The notes under the pieces were generated by a model. It saw only the letters and a program-made list of their open reading frames with translations, did no database searches and was not told where the DNA came from. 64,000 nucleotides of DNA from Bacillota bacterium (GTDB taxonomy: Bacteria > Bacillota > Desulfotomaculia > Desulfotomaculales > Desulfallaceae). The position numbers and the translations under genes were made by a program. This document shows positions 1-7,637 of this stretch, piece by piece (the first letter of the stretch is position 1; each line of letters starts with the position of its first letter). Location of the stretch: assembly GCA_023439185.1 (NCBI GenBank), contig JAEXOR010000003.1, positions 124,001-188,000 on the forward strand. The letters are read 5' to 3'.

Positions 1-91
1 TTATTTCGGATGCCTGGGATTTGCGGATCACATCTTCCCGCGGCTCCGCAGCTTTGATCACCTTGGCTGTTATGACCGGCTTGCCGCTCAA
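1..91 (-). CDS. Phage portal protein, N-terminal fragment (cut by window edge)
   Basis: A reading frame opens at a TTG whose last two bases are the first two of the TGA stop of the terminase large subunit, and it runs open to the window edge (30 codons, beginning SGKPVITAKVIKAAEP). Such stop-start overlap and the position directly after the terminase are typical of a phage portal gene. The short N-terminus, rich in the pattern TAKVIKA, is reminiscent of PBSX-family portal proteins, but the fragment is too short to prove it. The portal would form the dodecameric DNA entry channel of the procapsid. The identity rests mainly on gene order. Confidence 0.5.
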   Translation of the reverse strand, partial: MSGKPVITAKVIKAAEPREDVIRKSQASEI

Positions 92-1551
92 CGCTTACCA
101 TCTCCTTTCTTGCGGTCTTTCAGGACAACCGGCAGGCACAGCAAAAGGACGCAGTCAGCCTCGTCCGGGCTGGGCAGCCCGCGCTTTTTGACGTCGTCCT
201 TGCTCTCGATCTTGATTTTGCTGTTGTCGGTCATGCTGTATTTGCGGGTGGAGAGCTGGCCCACCAGGTCGTTGTCATCGGGCAGGATCAGCTCCACCGG
301 CTTGGGCTTGCCGTCGTCGTCGAACGGGCTCAGCAGTTCCCGGACCGCGTTCATCATGTAGGTGGTGGAGTCGTAGAAGTATTTGTGCTTAATCCGGACC
401 CCGAACTTGACCGGAATAATCTCCATCCACCAGTATTGGGCCGGGTTGCTCCGCTTGATCTGCCGGAGCCGGTCGACCACCCCGCCGCCCACGCCGCCGT
501 CGTCGATTTTGACCGCGATTTTATGCTGATATCTGCACTTGTCCACCAGAGTCTGCCCCAGGAAAGCGATGTCGGCGGCCGTCCGCATAGTGTCCTGGCC
601 GTTCCGCTTCTTGAAGAACTCCACCTTCTCGTTAATCTTGAAGCCAATGACGGTTTTATCATCGCCGAACCGGGCCACGTCACAGCCGACGTCAATGGAC
701 TCCACCGGCCCCTCCCGTATCTCGGTCATGATACTGGCCTCAATCAGCGAGAGCGGGATAAAGACATCGTCCTCCTGCAGGGGGAACTGGCCGAATACCC
801 GGACCCGGACCACATTGCTGCCACGGCCGTACTTCCGGATCAGCGCATCGATGTTCTCTTTGTTGGTGCGCGGGCTGTCCAGCGAGGACACCGTGTGGCA
901 GCGGTACAAGGCCCGGTCGGCAATATGGCTGTCATAAAAAATACCTGAGTTCTTGGTCGGGTTGCCGCACATGAGCAGCTTGTTGTTGGCGCCGGACAGG
1001 GTGCCGAGGATTGCCTCAAGAATGGGGTCCGCGACGCCGGAAGCCTCGTCCACAATGAACAGCATATTGTCTTCGTGAAAGCCCTGCATATTCTCCGGCC
1101 TGGTCGCCGTCCTGGCCACCGCGAACCAGCGCTTCTCATATCCCATCATATAGACATAGGTCTTGGTCCATTTGAGGATCTGCGACAGCAGCACGCTTTT
1201 GGCCTGCCACTTGGCGACCTCGCTCCATAGCACGTCATGCAGTTGGCGCATGGTGGGCGCCGTGGCCACCACCCGAACGTTCTCAAAACAGGTGAGGAAC
1301 CATAGCAGCGCCGCGGCTTCGACGCCGGTCTTGCCGACGCCATGGCCGGACTTGATAGACACCCGGTTATGCTCGGCGATATCTTTTAGGGTCTCCTCCT
1401 GCCAGTCATCGGGCTCGAACTTGAGCACCTCCCGGCAAAACAGGGCGGGATCCTCGCGGTACTGCGGAATCTTGATCTGGAAGAACTTGCGGCGGGAGAC
1501 AGGCTTACATTTCTTCTTCGTCTTCGAAGTCTTCGTCGCCATCGTCGTCAC
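88..1551 (-). CDS. terL: Phage terminase large subunit
   Basis: This is the ATPase/nuclease motor that packages phage DNA into the procapsid. A Walker A motif GHGVGKT lies at about residues 69-75 and a Walker B IVDEAS at about 166-171. The C-terminal RNase H-like nuclease domain starts near residue 288 with an acidic motif (CDVARFGDD). The 487-residue length is normal for TerL. The first codon is GTG, and an ATG three codons later (MATKTSK) is an equally possible start. The 5' end overlaps the small-subunit gene by 47 bases and the stop overlaps the portal start, so all three are co-translated in the late operon. Confidence 0.93.
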   Translation of the reverse strand: MTTMATKTSKTKKKCKPVSRRKFFQIKIPQYREDPALFCREVLKFEPDDWQEETLKDIAEHNRVSIKSGHGVGKTGVEAAALLWFLTCFENVRVVATAPTMRQLHDVLWSEVAKWQAKSVLLSQILKWTKTYVYMMGYEKRWFAVARTATRPENMQGFHEDNMLFIVDEASGVADPILEAILGTLSGANNKLLMCGNPTKNSGIFYDSHIADRALYRCHTVSSLDSPRTNKENIDALIRKYGRGSNVVRVRVFGQFPLQEDDVFIPLSLIEASIMTEIREGPVESIDVGCDVARFGDDKTVIGFKINEKVEFFKKRNGQDTMRTAADIAFLGQTLVDKCRYQHKIAVKIDDGGVGGGVVDRLRQIKRSNPAQYWWMEIIPVKFGVRIKHKYFYDSTTYMMNAVRELLSPFDDDGKPKPVELILPDDNDLVGQLSTRKYSMTDNSKIKIESKDDVKKRGLPSPDEADCVLLLCLPVVLKDRKKGDGKR

Positions 1552-2272
1552 CGCCCATCACTCCGGCAATCCAGTCATCCACCAGGGCATTGCCCTTTTC
1601 GGCCGCCTCCAGCTTCTGCCTTTCAGCCCGCAGCCGGTTTAACGCCTCAATGCACCGGGTTTTCTTGGCCTGGACGCGGGTCAACTCAGCCTCCAGCTTT
1701 TGAATAACCTCGAAGGTGGATATGGTCCGGGTCGTGGTCTCCGTCTGGGTCTGTTTGTTGTCATAGACAACGTTGCCCTCGATATTGAGCTTCCGAGTGA
1801 CGACGCTTTCCAGGGCCAGGCCACCCTGGGCGTTTTTCTTCTCCTCAATGCTTTTCATGAGCCGGCGTTCCCGAACCGAGAGAAGGGCTATCTGCTCCTG
1901 TAAAAGCCGTTCCTCTTCATACTGCATGTTTTCCAGCATGGCCCGCTCGTCGTCGTCAAGCGTGTCCCAGTAGATTTTTTCGTAGATGCCGTGCTTGAAG
2001 TTATTTTTGTTGCCCGGAGGGGCGCCGTGGCCGGCCGCATTCCTGTTTCCAGGCTGACCGCCGGCCTTTTTCTTTTTGGTAACGTTACCTTTCTTGCCTT
2101 GCTCTTTTTTTAGTAACGTTACCTTATCCCATTTGTCCTGGTTCTTCCATTTCCGGACCAGGGTTTCGGAGACTCCGAGTTCTGCGGCTATGTCCTTGAG
2201 CAAGCGTTTTTTGCCCGATGCCAGCCACAACTCATGAGCTTTTTCTCTGTTTGGACTTCTTGCTCTTGGCAC
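1505..2272 (-). CDS. terS: Phage terminase small subunit (PBSX/XtmA type)
   Basis: The N-terminus (MPRARSPNREKAHELWLASG, then a helix-turn-helix with IAAELGVSETLVRKWK at about residues 28-43) matches the DNA-recognition domain of PBSX-type terminase small subunits, which recognise the packaging site and recruit the large subunit. The middle is charged and helical, with a glycine/asparagine-rich linker at about residues 70-95. The last 15 residues are almost all acidic (DDDGDEDFEDEEEM). The start is GTG preceded by GAGGTG. The gene overlaps terL and follows the ParB/PP-loop cassette with a 48-base gap. Confidence 0.88.
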   Translation of the reverse strand: MPRARSPNREKAHELWLASGKKRLLKDIAAELGVSETLVRKWKNQDKWDKVTLLKKEQGKKGNVTKKKKAGGQPGNRNAAGHGAPPGNKNNFKHGIYEKIYWDTLDDDERAMLENMQYEEERLLQEQIALLSVRERRLMKSIEEKKNAQGGLALESVVTRKLNIEGNVVYDNKQTQTETTTRTISTFEVIQKLEAELTRVQAKKTRCIEALNRLRAERQKLEAAEKGNALVDDWIAGVMGGDDDGDEDFEDEEEM

Positions 2273-2320
2273 ATCACCACCTCACCTCGCGTCCGGTGTC
2301 GTTTGAACCGGGGAAAATGC

Positions 2321-2851
2321 TCAATACTGGGTCAGCAGTTCTGCGCTGCTGTAGCCTTTGCCAGTTTTTGACATCATCGTCAAGAAATCTTCTTTGGAAA
2401 AGTCCGAAAGCCGGAATACTTCCTCCGGCTTCATGCCAAGCTGCTTGCCTATCTCCTCTACGGTGCCGCCTTCGTCCATCAGGCGCTTCACAATGGCCTT
2501 CATGGGCTCCAAAAGGTGCGTACCTCTGGCCCGGTTATGGGTAACGGTCCCGTAGATGTCGGCGCTGGCCTGCTCATGCGCAACTATCACAACGGGCACC
2601 TTGCCCTCCAGGGCGCTCAGCAGCGGTTCCTCCCCGGCCACCGTCCAGCGGTGAAAGCCGTCAATAATTGTAAAATCCGACCGTACCACGATGGGCAATG
2701 TCCAGCCGTTGGTGAGGATGGACTGCACCAGCAGCTTCAGGTTCTCCCGCGAAACTTTGTTTGGGTTGTAGTCATTGGGCTTCAGAAGATTCCTGTCCAC
2801 CCATTGCAGAGTGCTCAAAGGGTCAAAGAGCTTATTGCCCATCTCCGGCAC
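2321..2851 (-). CDS. ParB/sulfiredoxin-fold nuclease-like protein, IbrB-like
   Basis: A 176-residue protein with the ParB N-terminal fold: LKPNDYNPNK, then a helical segment with SILTNGWTLPIVV, then the strand/turn IIDGFHRW at about residues 69-76, which corresponds to the GxxRxxA-type nucleotide-binding loop of ParB/Srx proteins. The C-terminal part (GTVEEIGKQLGMKPEEVFRLS) is helix-turn-helix-like. It is the last gene of the cassette and overlaps the upstream PP-loop gene by 20 bases, the arrangement known for IbrA-IbrB pairs (PAPS-reductase-like plus ParB-like). The start is either GTG at 2851 or ATG at 2842. IbrB relatives are described as regulators. The biochemical role here is unknown. 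Confidence 0.8.
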   Translation of the reverse strand: MPEMGNKLFDPLSTLQWVDRNLLKPNDYNPNKVSRENLKLLVQSILTNGWTLPIVVRSDFTIIDGFHRWTVAGEEPLLSALEGKVPVVIVAHEQASADIYGTVTHNRARGTHLLEPMKAIVKRLMDEGGTVEEIGKQLGMKPEEVFRLSDFSKEDFLTMMSKTGKGYSSAELLTQY

Positions 2852-3986
2852 GCTCCTTTCTATCTTTCAGGGCAGCATCGATATATCTGCCGTAGATTCT
2901 CTGGTACAGACCGCGAAAGGCCCTCAGCTTGGGGTCGCCGCGGACCAGGGCGTCATAAATCAACCGGCAGTCCTTCTGGTCGGCAAAGGCGCTCACTGAC
3001 AGGAAAAAGTTTCGGTACCGCCCGGCGACATGCCGCTGGCGCTGGCCGGGGAAGTGCCCGGGGATGTCGTTGAACATCTTTATCAGCTCCGCGCGGTAGT
3101 CCTTCTGTTCGGTCTGCTCCAGTTCCCGGCGGGTTTTAGTACGTCGGCCGAACATTTCACTGTCCCAATACAGGGCGGCCAAATAGGCGTTGGGTTCCCG
3201 GCGGATAACCCTTTCCATCAGGTCCGGGTAATACTCGTTCATCTTGACCAGGCTTTTGGCTGTATCTACCGAAAAGAACTGCGATACCCTCAGTTGGCCT
3301 TTGCTTGTGCCGGATTGCCAGAGATAAAGATAAATGTCCGGTATCTCCACCCTTTCTTCCTTCAGGTAGAGCCAGACATCGTTGTTGGACCAGTCATAGA
3401 TGGGAAATATCTGCCGCTTGTTGGTGATTTTCTTCCCGGCGGTGGTCATGACCGCGATGTTCTTCAGCCGCTGGACCGATTCCGCCGCCCGGATGCCGGT
3501 AATGGTGATGCCGTCCATGCACATCCGGGGAAAGAAATCCTGGTAGGCGTCCACCCGGGGTTTAAGCATGGGATGGTTTCTGATGGCGAATGCCGGCGGG
3601 CGCCTTACCCAGACGCTTTCCTTTTCCCGGTCCCAGCAGATGAAGCTTTCATCCTCGGACAGCTCGTTGAAGCAATTGAAATGCTTGACCTCCACGCAGT
3701 AATGTTCGAAGGCCGCGCCCAGGAGCATGAACTTTTTCCGCCAATCCAGCACGGTTTTTTCGATGCAGGGGAAAATTGCTTCCTCGTCGACGAACTGGAC
3801 CGTCAATTGCTGCGGGTTGATTTCCCCGCGCTGAATGAGGTTGGCCGTCAGCCGGGCCAGGACGAGGGAGTCCTTGCCGCCCGAGAATGACATATAGACA
3901 GGCAGGTTATTCCGAAAGACATTGATGATTCTCTTTTCGGCCGCCTGCACGACGTTAATGCTGGCCGGGCATCTTTTTACAGCCAT
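2832..3986 (-). CDS. PAPS-reductase-like PP-loop ATP pyrophosphatase, IbrA-like
   Basis: A 384-residue PP-loop protein. The nucleotide-binding motif SGGKDS is at residues 35-40 (VYMSFSGGKDSLVLARL), and the C-terminal half has IYDWSNNDVWLYL, typical of the PAPS reductase/DUF3440 family to which IbrA belongs. Such enzymes cleave ATP to AMP and PPi to activate a substrate. Some reduce or transfer sulfur (CysH), and the related DndC acts in DNA phosphorothioation. No canonical C-terminal CysH catalytic cysteine motif is evident. It overlaps ParB-like genes at both ends (10 and 20 bases). I infer a role with its ParB neighbours in a phage-encoded modification or regulatory function. Confidence 0.82.
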   Translation of the reverse strand: MAVKRCPASINVVQAAEKRIINVFRNNLPVYMSFSGGKDSLVLARLTANLIQRGEINPQQLTVQFVDEEAIFPCIEKTVLDWRKKFMLLGAAFEHYCVEVKHFNCFNELSEDESFICWDREKESVWVRRPPAFAIRNHPMLKPRVDAYQDFFPRMCMDGITITGIRAAESVQRLKNIAVMTTAGKKITNKRQIFPIYDWSNNDVWLYLKEERVEIPDIYLYLWQSGTSKGQLRVSQFFSVDTAKSLVKMNEYYPDLMERVIRREPNAYLAALYWDSEMFGRRTKTRRELEQTEQKDYRAELIKMFNDIPGHFPGQRQRHVAGRYRNFFLSVSAFADQKDCRLIYDALVRGDPKLRAFRGLYQRIYGRYIDAALKDRKERAGDGQ

Positions 3987-4567
3987 ATTTCCTCACCGCA
4001 TTTCGGGCAAATGACGGATTTTCTCACGCCGGCCAGGGCAGGGGTTTCGTCCCTGGGCTGTTCTTCCGCCTGGCCCTTGTTCATCAGAGCTTCCTTGCGC
4101 TCGCCGGCGGCTTTGATGGCGGTAATCTCGTCCTCGTCGAGGGTGCCGTACTCCGCTATTTTGTGCGTGACTTCCTCTGCGGCGGCGACCATGCTTTTCA
4201 ACAGCTCGGCGTCGTAGCCCGGGATGTCCAGGTCGTCGCTCAGCTCTTCCAGGAAGGCGTTGAGCGTGTCGAGGTCGTCGATGCCCAGGCCGAAAAGCTT
4301 GTTGTCGGCTATCATCAGCTTTTTCTTTTGGCTCTCCGTCAGGTTTTCGATTTTGAAGACATCTGCGGTTTCCGCTTCCATTTGGAGCAGGGTTTCATAA
4401 CAGCCGACGCCGGCCAGGATGGTGTTGGTTTCGTCCACCACCAGGGGCCGGATCTGGCCGAACATGGCAATGCTCCGCTCGAATTCGCGGAGCTGTTTCT
4501 CGGTGTGAATCCTTATATTTCGTTCCGGGCGCTTAAGCTCGGATAACGACATTTTGGTGATTTTCAT
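3977..4567 (-). CDS. ParB-like nuclease-domain protein with C-terminal CxxC
   Basis: A 196-residue protein with a clear ParB/Srx domain (residues 4-95: LKRPERNIRIHTEKQLREF, IAMFGQIRPLVV, TILAGVGCYETLL) followed by LTESQKKKLMIADNKL, a segment common to phage ParB proteins that are elsewhere fused to DNA methylases. It ends in a single zinc-ribbon half (ICPKCGEEIWL). I start it at the ATG at 4567 because GGAGGT sits six bases upstream. An in-frame start eight codons earlier has no ribosome site. It overlaps the amidotransferase gene by 35 bases and the next PP-loop gene by 10. It belongs to the ParB fold but is distinct in sequence from the ParB-like protein at 2321. Confidence 0.8.
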   Translation of the reverse strand: MKITKMSLSELKRPERNIRIHTEKQLREFERSIAMFGQIRPLVVDETNTILAGVGCYETLLQMEAETADVFKIENLTESQKKKLMIADNKLFGLGIDDLDTLNAFLEELSDDLDIPGYDAELLKSMVAAAEEVTHKIAEYGTLDEDEITAIKAAGERKEALMNKGQAEEQPRDETPALAGVRKSVICPKCGEEIWL

Positions 4568-5162
4568 TTTCGACCTCCGTGCAAAACTCAATCGCTTTGC
4601 CCTCAGGCAGTAGGTTCGACCAGTTGAAAAAGCGGCTGCAAAAATAATGACCGCCGTTTATCACTGCGTGGTACAGCGGCTGCCCGAAGCGGAAAGCGGT
4701 GATTTTGTTCTTCTGCAGGACCAGCAACGCCATGGGGCGCGCATGCTGCAATCTTTCCAGCGCCTTTTCCATCCCGTACCGATTGAGCAAATGGCCGATG
4801 ATTTCGCTGTCGCAATCGGTCTCCAGCTTTATGCCGAGTTCTTCGGCCAGGCGCAGGTGGCCCGGAATGTTACCGTTGTGCGATACGGCCACGCCGGGCA
4901 GAACAATGGGCTGGTTGTTGTTCTCATTCCTGGGCGTCCCGCTGGTGCTCAGGCGGCAGTTGCCGATTAAGGCGGGCGTTGTGATACCCGCCAGCAAATC
5001 ATCGGGAACGACGGCGCCGGGCAGTTTCCGGGCCAGGATGCCGCCGTTTTTGAGCCAGGCGATTCCGCTGGCGTGGGGTCCGCGACGGCCAGCTCGTTCG
5101 ATGATTTCCCACAGGGTTCTATAGTCCATTTCCCGGCCTATTGCTCCGAAGATTCCGCACAT
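4533..5162 (-). CDS. Stand-alone class II glutamine amidotransferase
   Basis: A 209-residue N-terminal-nucleophile glutaminase domain that begins MCGIFGAIG, so Cys2 becomes the N-terminal catalytic cysteine once Met is removed. The family motifs follow in order: RLST at 70-73, NQP at 83-85, HNGN at 95-98 and DSE at 118-120. This fixes the start at 5162 although the frame stays open further upstream. The ATG overlaps the TAA of the upstream PP-loop gene (TAATG), with GGAGG just before. Asparagine synthetase, GlmS and PurF carry this domain fused to an acceptor domain. None is fused here, so the ammonia is probably delivered to a separate protein, most likely the adjacent PP-loop enzyme. Confidence 0.88.
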   Translation of the reverse strand: MCGIFGAIGREMDYRTLWEIIERAGRRGPHASGIAWLKNGGILARKLPGAVVPDDLLAGITTPALIGNCRLSTSGTPRNENNNQPIVLPGVAVSHNGNIPGHLRLAEELGIKLETDCDSEIIGHLLNRYGMEKALERLQHARPMALLVLQKNKITAFRFGQPLYHAVINGGHYFCSRFFNWSNLLPEGKAIEFCTEVENENHQNVVIRA

Positions 5163-5944
5163 TATATTCCCTCCAAGAATCGTTTTGCGCTGGGGATAAG
5201 CCCCGCAGCCTCCCGGACGATTTCCGGGTCGATGCCGTATACTTCCTTCCACCCGTTTTCCACCGAGCCGGTCCATTGTCTGGCCGGCCAAGAGTGGGTA
5301 CCGCAATAATACCCGTTCGGCCAGCTATAAAACGGCGGCAGCGGCACATTGAAATAGTGGATAAAGGCGAGAACGGCCTCGTGGCTCCAATCGGCCAGGG
5401 GGCTGTACCGGGTGATTCCGTGTCCATCCGTATAGCAGTTGCTTCCTTTGCCGACGTAATTGCCGTCGGCTTTGCGGCGTCCCAGCAGCAGAATGTCGCA
5501 CTTTCGGTTTTTAAAATACCGGGCCTGCCCGGCATGCTGGACGATATGGAACCATTTTGCCGCGGTACCGCTGTCCTGGGGGAAAAGCATTTCCGGGTGT
5601 CTGGCCAGCCATTCCAGGTCTTGGCCTGTGCAGATGACTTCCAGGTCAAAGGGCATGTGGTCCGTTACCCACTGCAGGAAGGCCCGGTATTCCAGGTTGC
5701 TGATGACCATAACGCATTCCGTTATTCCGGCCAGCGCGCAAAGCCTTTCCAGGACCAGAGAATCCTTTCCCCCGGACCAAGCAAAGGCGGCGTTCTTTCC
5801 TGAGGTCATGGCTTTTATTTCGGTTACGGCGCCGGCAATCAGGTCGTCCAGCTCCCCCCGGCTCACATAGCTTTCGATATTGGCCATGGCCCGGAGCCAT
5901 TCGTCGTTGGGTATTCTCTGCTTCCGGCCGAGGGCTGTTTTCAT
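5162..5944 (-). CDS. PAPS-reductase-family PP-loop ATPase
   Basis: A 260-residue protein with a PP-loop (AFAWSGGKDSLVLERL, SGGKDS at residues 57-62) and the downstream YSPLADWSHEAVLAFIHYF stretch that corresponds to the PAPS-reductase family core. A C-terminal segment has NGYYCGTHSWPARQW. It is shorter than and distinct from the PP-loop protein at 2832. The start codon overlaps the symporter stop (ATGA) and its stop overlaps the amidotransferase start (TAATG), so expression is coupled on both sides. With a class II glutaminase next door, it could act as the adenylating half of a split amidotransferase. That pairing is an inference from context. Confidence 0.83.
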   Translation of the reverse strand: MKTALGRKQRIPNDEWLRAMANIESYVSRGELDDLIAGAVTEIKAMTSGKNAAFAWSGGKDSLVLERLCALAGITECVMVISNLEYRAFLQWVTDHMPFDLEVICTGQDLEWLARHPEMLFPQDSGTAAKWFHIVQHAGQARYFKNRKCDILLLGRRKADGNYVGKGSNCYTDGHGITRYSPLADWSHEAVLAFIHYFNVPLPPFYSWPNGYYCGTHSWPARQWTGSVENGWKEVYGIDPEIVREAAGLIPSAKRFLEGI

Positions 5945-7311
5945 GCTTTGGCACCCCGGCGGCTTAAGAGCAAAGCAATTGTACCTGACAACAGCAAGGC
6001 CAGGAGAGAGCCGGCCACTTTCATGCCAGTGACGTTAAGGACCGAGCCGATGGCAAACACGGGCACGCCGATGCACAGCGAACCGATAACCCCGTAGAAC
6101 ACGCCGGATTCTTTAAGCCGTACCCCTTTCAGCGTCAGCACGGTGGTGAGCATGGTGGACGCCCGCAGTGTGCCGTAGAACAGGAATAGGGTCGTCACGG
6201 TGAGGCCCGGGATGTTCGCAATTAGTACCGTGGCCACCAGATAAACAACCATGGTCAGCTTGCTGTCCTTCAGGCTGTACTCCCTGCGCATGTCGTTGAC
6301 CAGCGTGGGCATGGCGCACAGGTTACTGTCCACGGTGGAGATCAGCCCGGATATCAGCATCAGAACAAAGAGCCAGATTATCCAGTCCGGGAAAATGACC
6401 TGGGCAAACTCGAAATTGACCATCCCGGTGTCCTGGGCCGCAAAGCCCGTGCCGGCGGCCACGAAACCCAGGAGCGACATGGACAGCGGCACCAGGGAGA
6501 AGAAGAAGGCGCCCAGGGCGAAAGCCTTGCCGATCATGTTTTCTTTCACCGCGAAGGCCCGCTGCCAGAAGGTCTGGTCTCCGAAGGGTCCGGACAGCAG
6601 CCCGATGGTGGTCGACAAACCGAAGGCCCAGAACACTTCCCGGCCGCCGGCGTTGAACAGGTTCTTGAAGTCCCCGCTTATCCCGCCCAGGCCGGCGACA
6701 TACGCGCCGCCGCCGTGGAGTCGCAGGGTACCGAATACCAGTATGGCGCACACCCCGAGGATCATGGCCATCTGCACGGCTTCCGTGACGACCGAGGCCT
6801 TGATCCCGCTGTATTGCGAGTAGATATAGGCGCCGGCGACAAAAATGATGGTTATGGACCAGTATGGCAGCCCAATGATGGAACCGAGCAGCTTGCTCCC
6901 GGCCACGAGCTGGACGACGGTGGAGAACATGGCCAGACCGATCAGTTCGACCAGATATATGTTCTTGACCCGCTCCGAATACTTTTCCCGCATGTAGCCG
7001 GAGAGCGTTATCCCCGCCGGCAGCTCCCGGCGGATGCGCTTGGCAAATGGGATAAAGAATAGCAGGCACAGGATGTTGGGCGCCAGGAACCAGAAGATGC
7101 CGGCGAAGCCGTTCAGGTACGACTTCTCGGCTGAAACAAATAAAGAAGGCGCCCACACCCACGTTGCAGCGATGGATAAGGCCGCCCCCCACAGTCCGAT
7201 TTTTCGGTTTCCGACATAGAATTCTTCCTTGGTTTTGCTCTTCTGGGTAAACACCCAGGTGACGCCTACCATAAGGGCGAAGTAGGCGGCCAGCACGATG
7301 ATGCCGTACAT
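5941..7311 (-). CDS. Sodium/solute symporter (SSS family) inside the prophage
   Basis: A 456-residue integral membrane protein with about 12-13 hydrophobic segments. It has the SSS-family landmarks near the N-terminus (KTKEEFYVGNRKIG, then the TM segment beginning LWGAALSIAATW) and in the middle (GPFGDQTFWQRAFAVK). The family couples Na+ entry to uptake of solutes such as urea, proline, pantothenate or sugars. The sequence alone does not name the substrate. AAGGAG lies seven bases before the ATG. It is the second gene of the late operon and overlaps the PP-loop gene by four bases. A full-length secondary transporter is a rare phage cargo and probably imports a precursor for the cassette. Confidence 0.88.
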   Translation of the reverse strand: MYGIIVLAAYFALMVGVTWVFTQKSKTKEEFYVGNRKIGLWGAALSIAATWVWAPSLFVSAEKSYLNGFAGIFWFLAPNILCLLFFIPFAKRIRRELPAGITLSGYMREKYSERVKNIYLVELIGLAMFSTVVQLVAGSKLLGSIIGLPYWSITIIFVAGAYIYSQYSGIKASVVTEAVQMAMILGVCAILVFGTLRLHGGGAYVAGLGGISGDFKNLFNAGGREVFWAFGLSTTIGLLSGPFGDQTFWQRAFAVKENMIGKAFALGAFFFSLVPLSMSLLGFVAAGTGFAAQDTGMVNFEFAQVIFPDWIIWLFVLMLISGLISTVDSNLCAMPTLVNDMRREYSLKDSKLTMVVYLVATVLIANIPGLTVTTLFLFYGTLRASTMLTTVLTLKGVRLKESGVFYGVIGSLCIGVPVFAIGSVLNVTGMKVAGSLLALLLSGTIALLLSRRGAKA

Positions 7312-7315
7312 TGTC

Positions 7316-7495
7316 TCACTCCTTCTTTTTTCGTGGGTTTTCTCCCCGGTTATCCCCGAAAAACCCGCTAATTGGCGTTTTGGCTCCGGTTACGGGGCGG
7401 TAGATACATTGCGGAAAGGAGCAGACCGCAACGTTTCCACTTGGCGTCGGCATTGACTTCCAGACGCACTTTCGGCATAAATCCTCCTGTCTCAT
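7316..7495 (-). CDS. Small cysteine-rich phage protein
   Basis: A 59-residue protein starting MRQEDLCRKCVWKS, with a second cysteine pair in VCSFPQC, a pattern that suggests one bound zinc ion (CxxC-x14-CxxxxC). The ATG at 7495 is chosen because GGAG is located five bases upstream. An earlier in-frame ATG at 7522 lies in a hairpin and has no ribosome site. The stop is four bases before the symporter start, so it is the first gene of the late operon after the terminator. No function can be assigned. Confidence 0.6.
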   Translation of the reverse strand: MRQEDLCRKCVWKSMPTPSGNVAVCSFPQCIYRPVTGAKTPISGFFGDNRGENPRKKKE

Positions 7496-7514
7496 GATTT
7501 CTCCAATAAATAAA

Positions 7515-7542
7515 GCCGTCATCCCGGAGAAGGAGTGACGGC
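7515..7542 (-). terminator. Stem-loop after the late-regulator gene
   Basis: GCCGTCA (7515-7521) and TGACGGC (7536-7542) form a 7-bp stem. Read leftward, the stem is followed by TTTATTTATT. It would end the early transcript behind the ArpU-like gene and just ahead of the first late gene. Confidence 0.5.
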
Positions 7543-7599
7543 CTCGGCGTTTTTGCAGATAGAATTTTACAATACAATTCTAAACCACTGTTTTTTTCA

Positions 7600-7630
7600 T
7601 GTCTATGTCAGGTTTTTGTCAAACGTGTCA
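7600..7630 (-). promoter_or_regulatory. Cluster of TGACA repeats, candidate late-regulator binding site
   Basis: On the leftward strand TGACA occurs at 7630-7626, 7621-7617 and 7610-7606, with a variant AGACA at 7604-7600, giving spacings of 9, 11 and 6 bases. They lie between the late-regulator gene and the late operon, where an ArpU/RinA-type activator would bind. A possible -10 (TAAAAT) is found downstream near 7566. The role is inferred from position and near-helical spacing. Confidence 0.35.
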
Positions 7631-7637
7631 AGAGCCC

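Noticed and set aside
385..948. Plus-strand frame of 187 codons
   Set aside because: Antisense to the terminase large subunit with no domain or start signal.
3030..3890. Open frame of 286 codons on the plus strand inside the IbrA-like gene
   Set aside because: It is antisense to a protein with clear PP-loop motifs, is rich in residues expected from GC-skewed shadow frames, and has no ribosome site.
6323..7192. Open frame of 289 codons in the same direction as the symporter
   Set aside because: It overlaps the symporter in another frame, has an Arg/His/Gly-rich shadow composition and no hydrophobic pattern.
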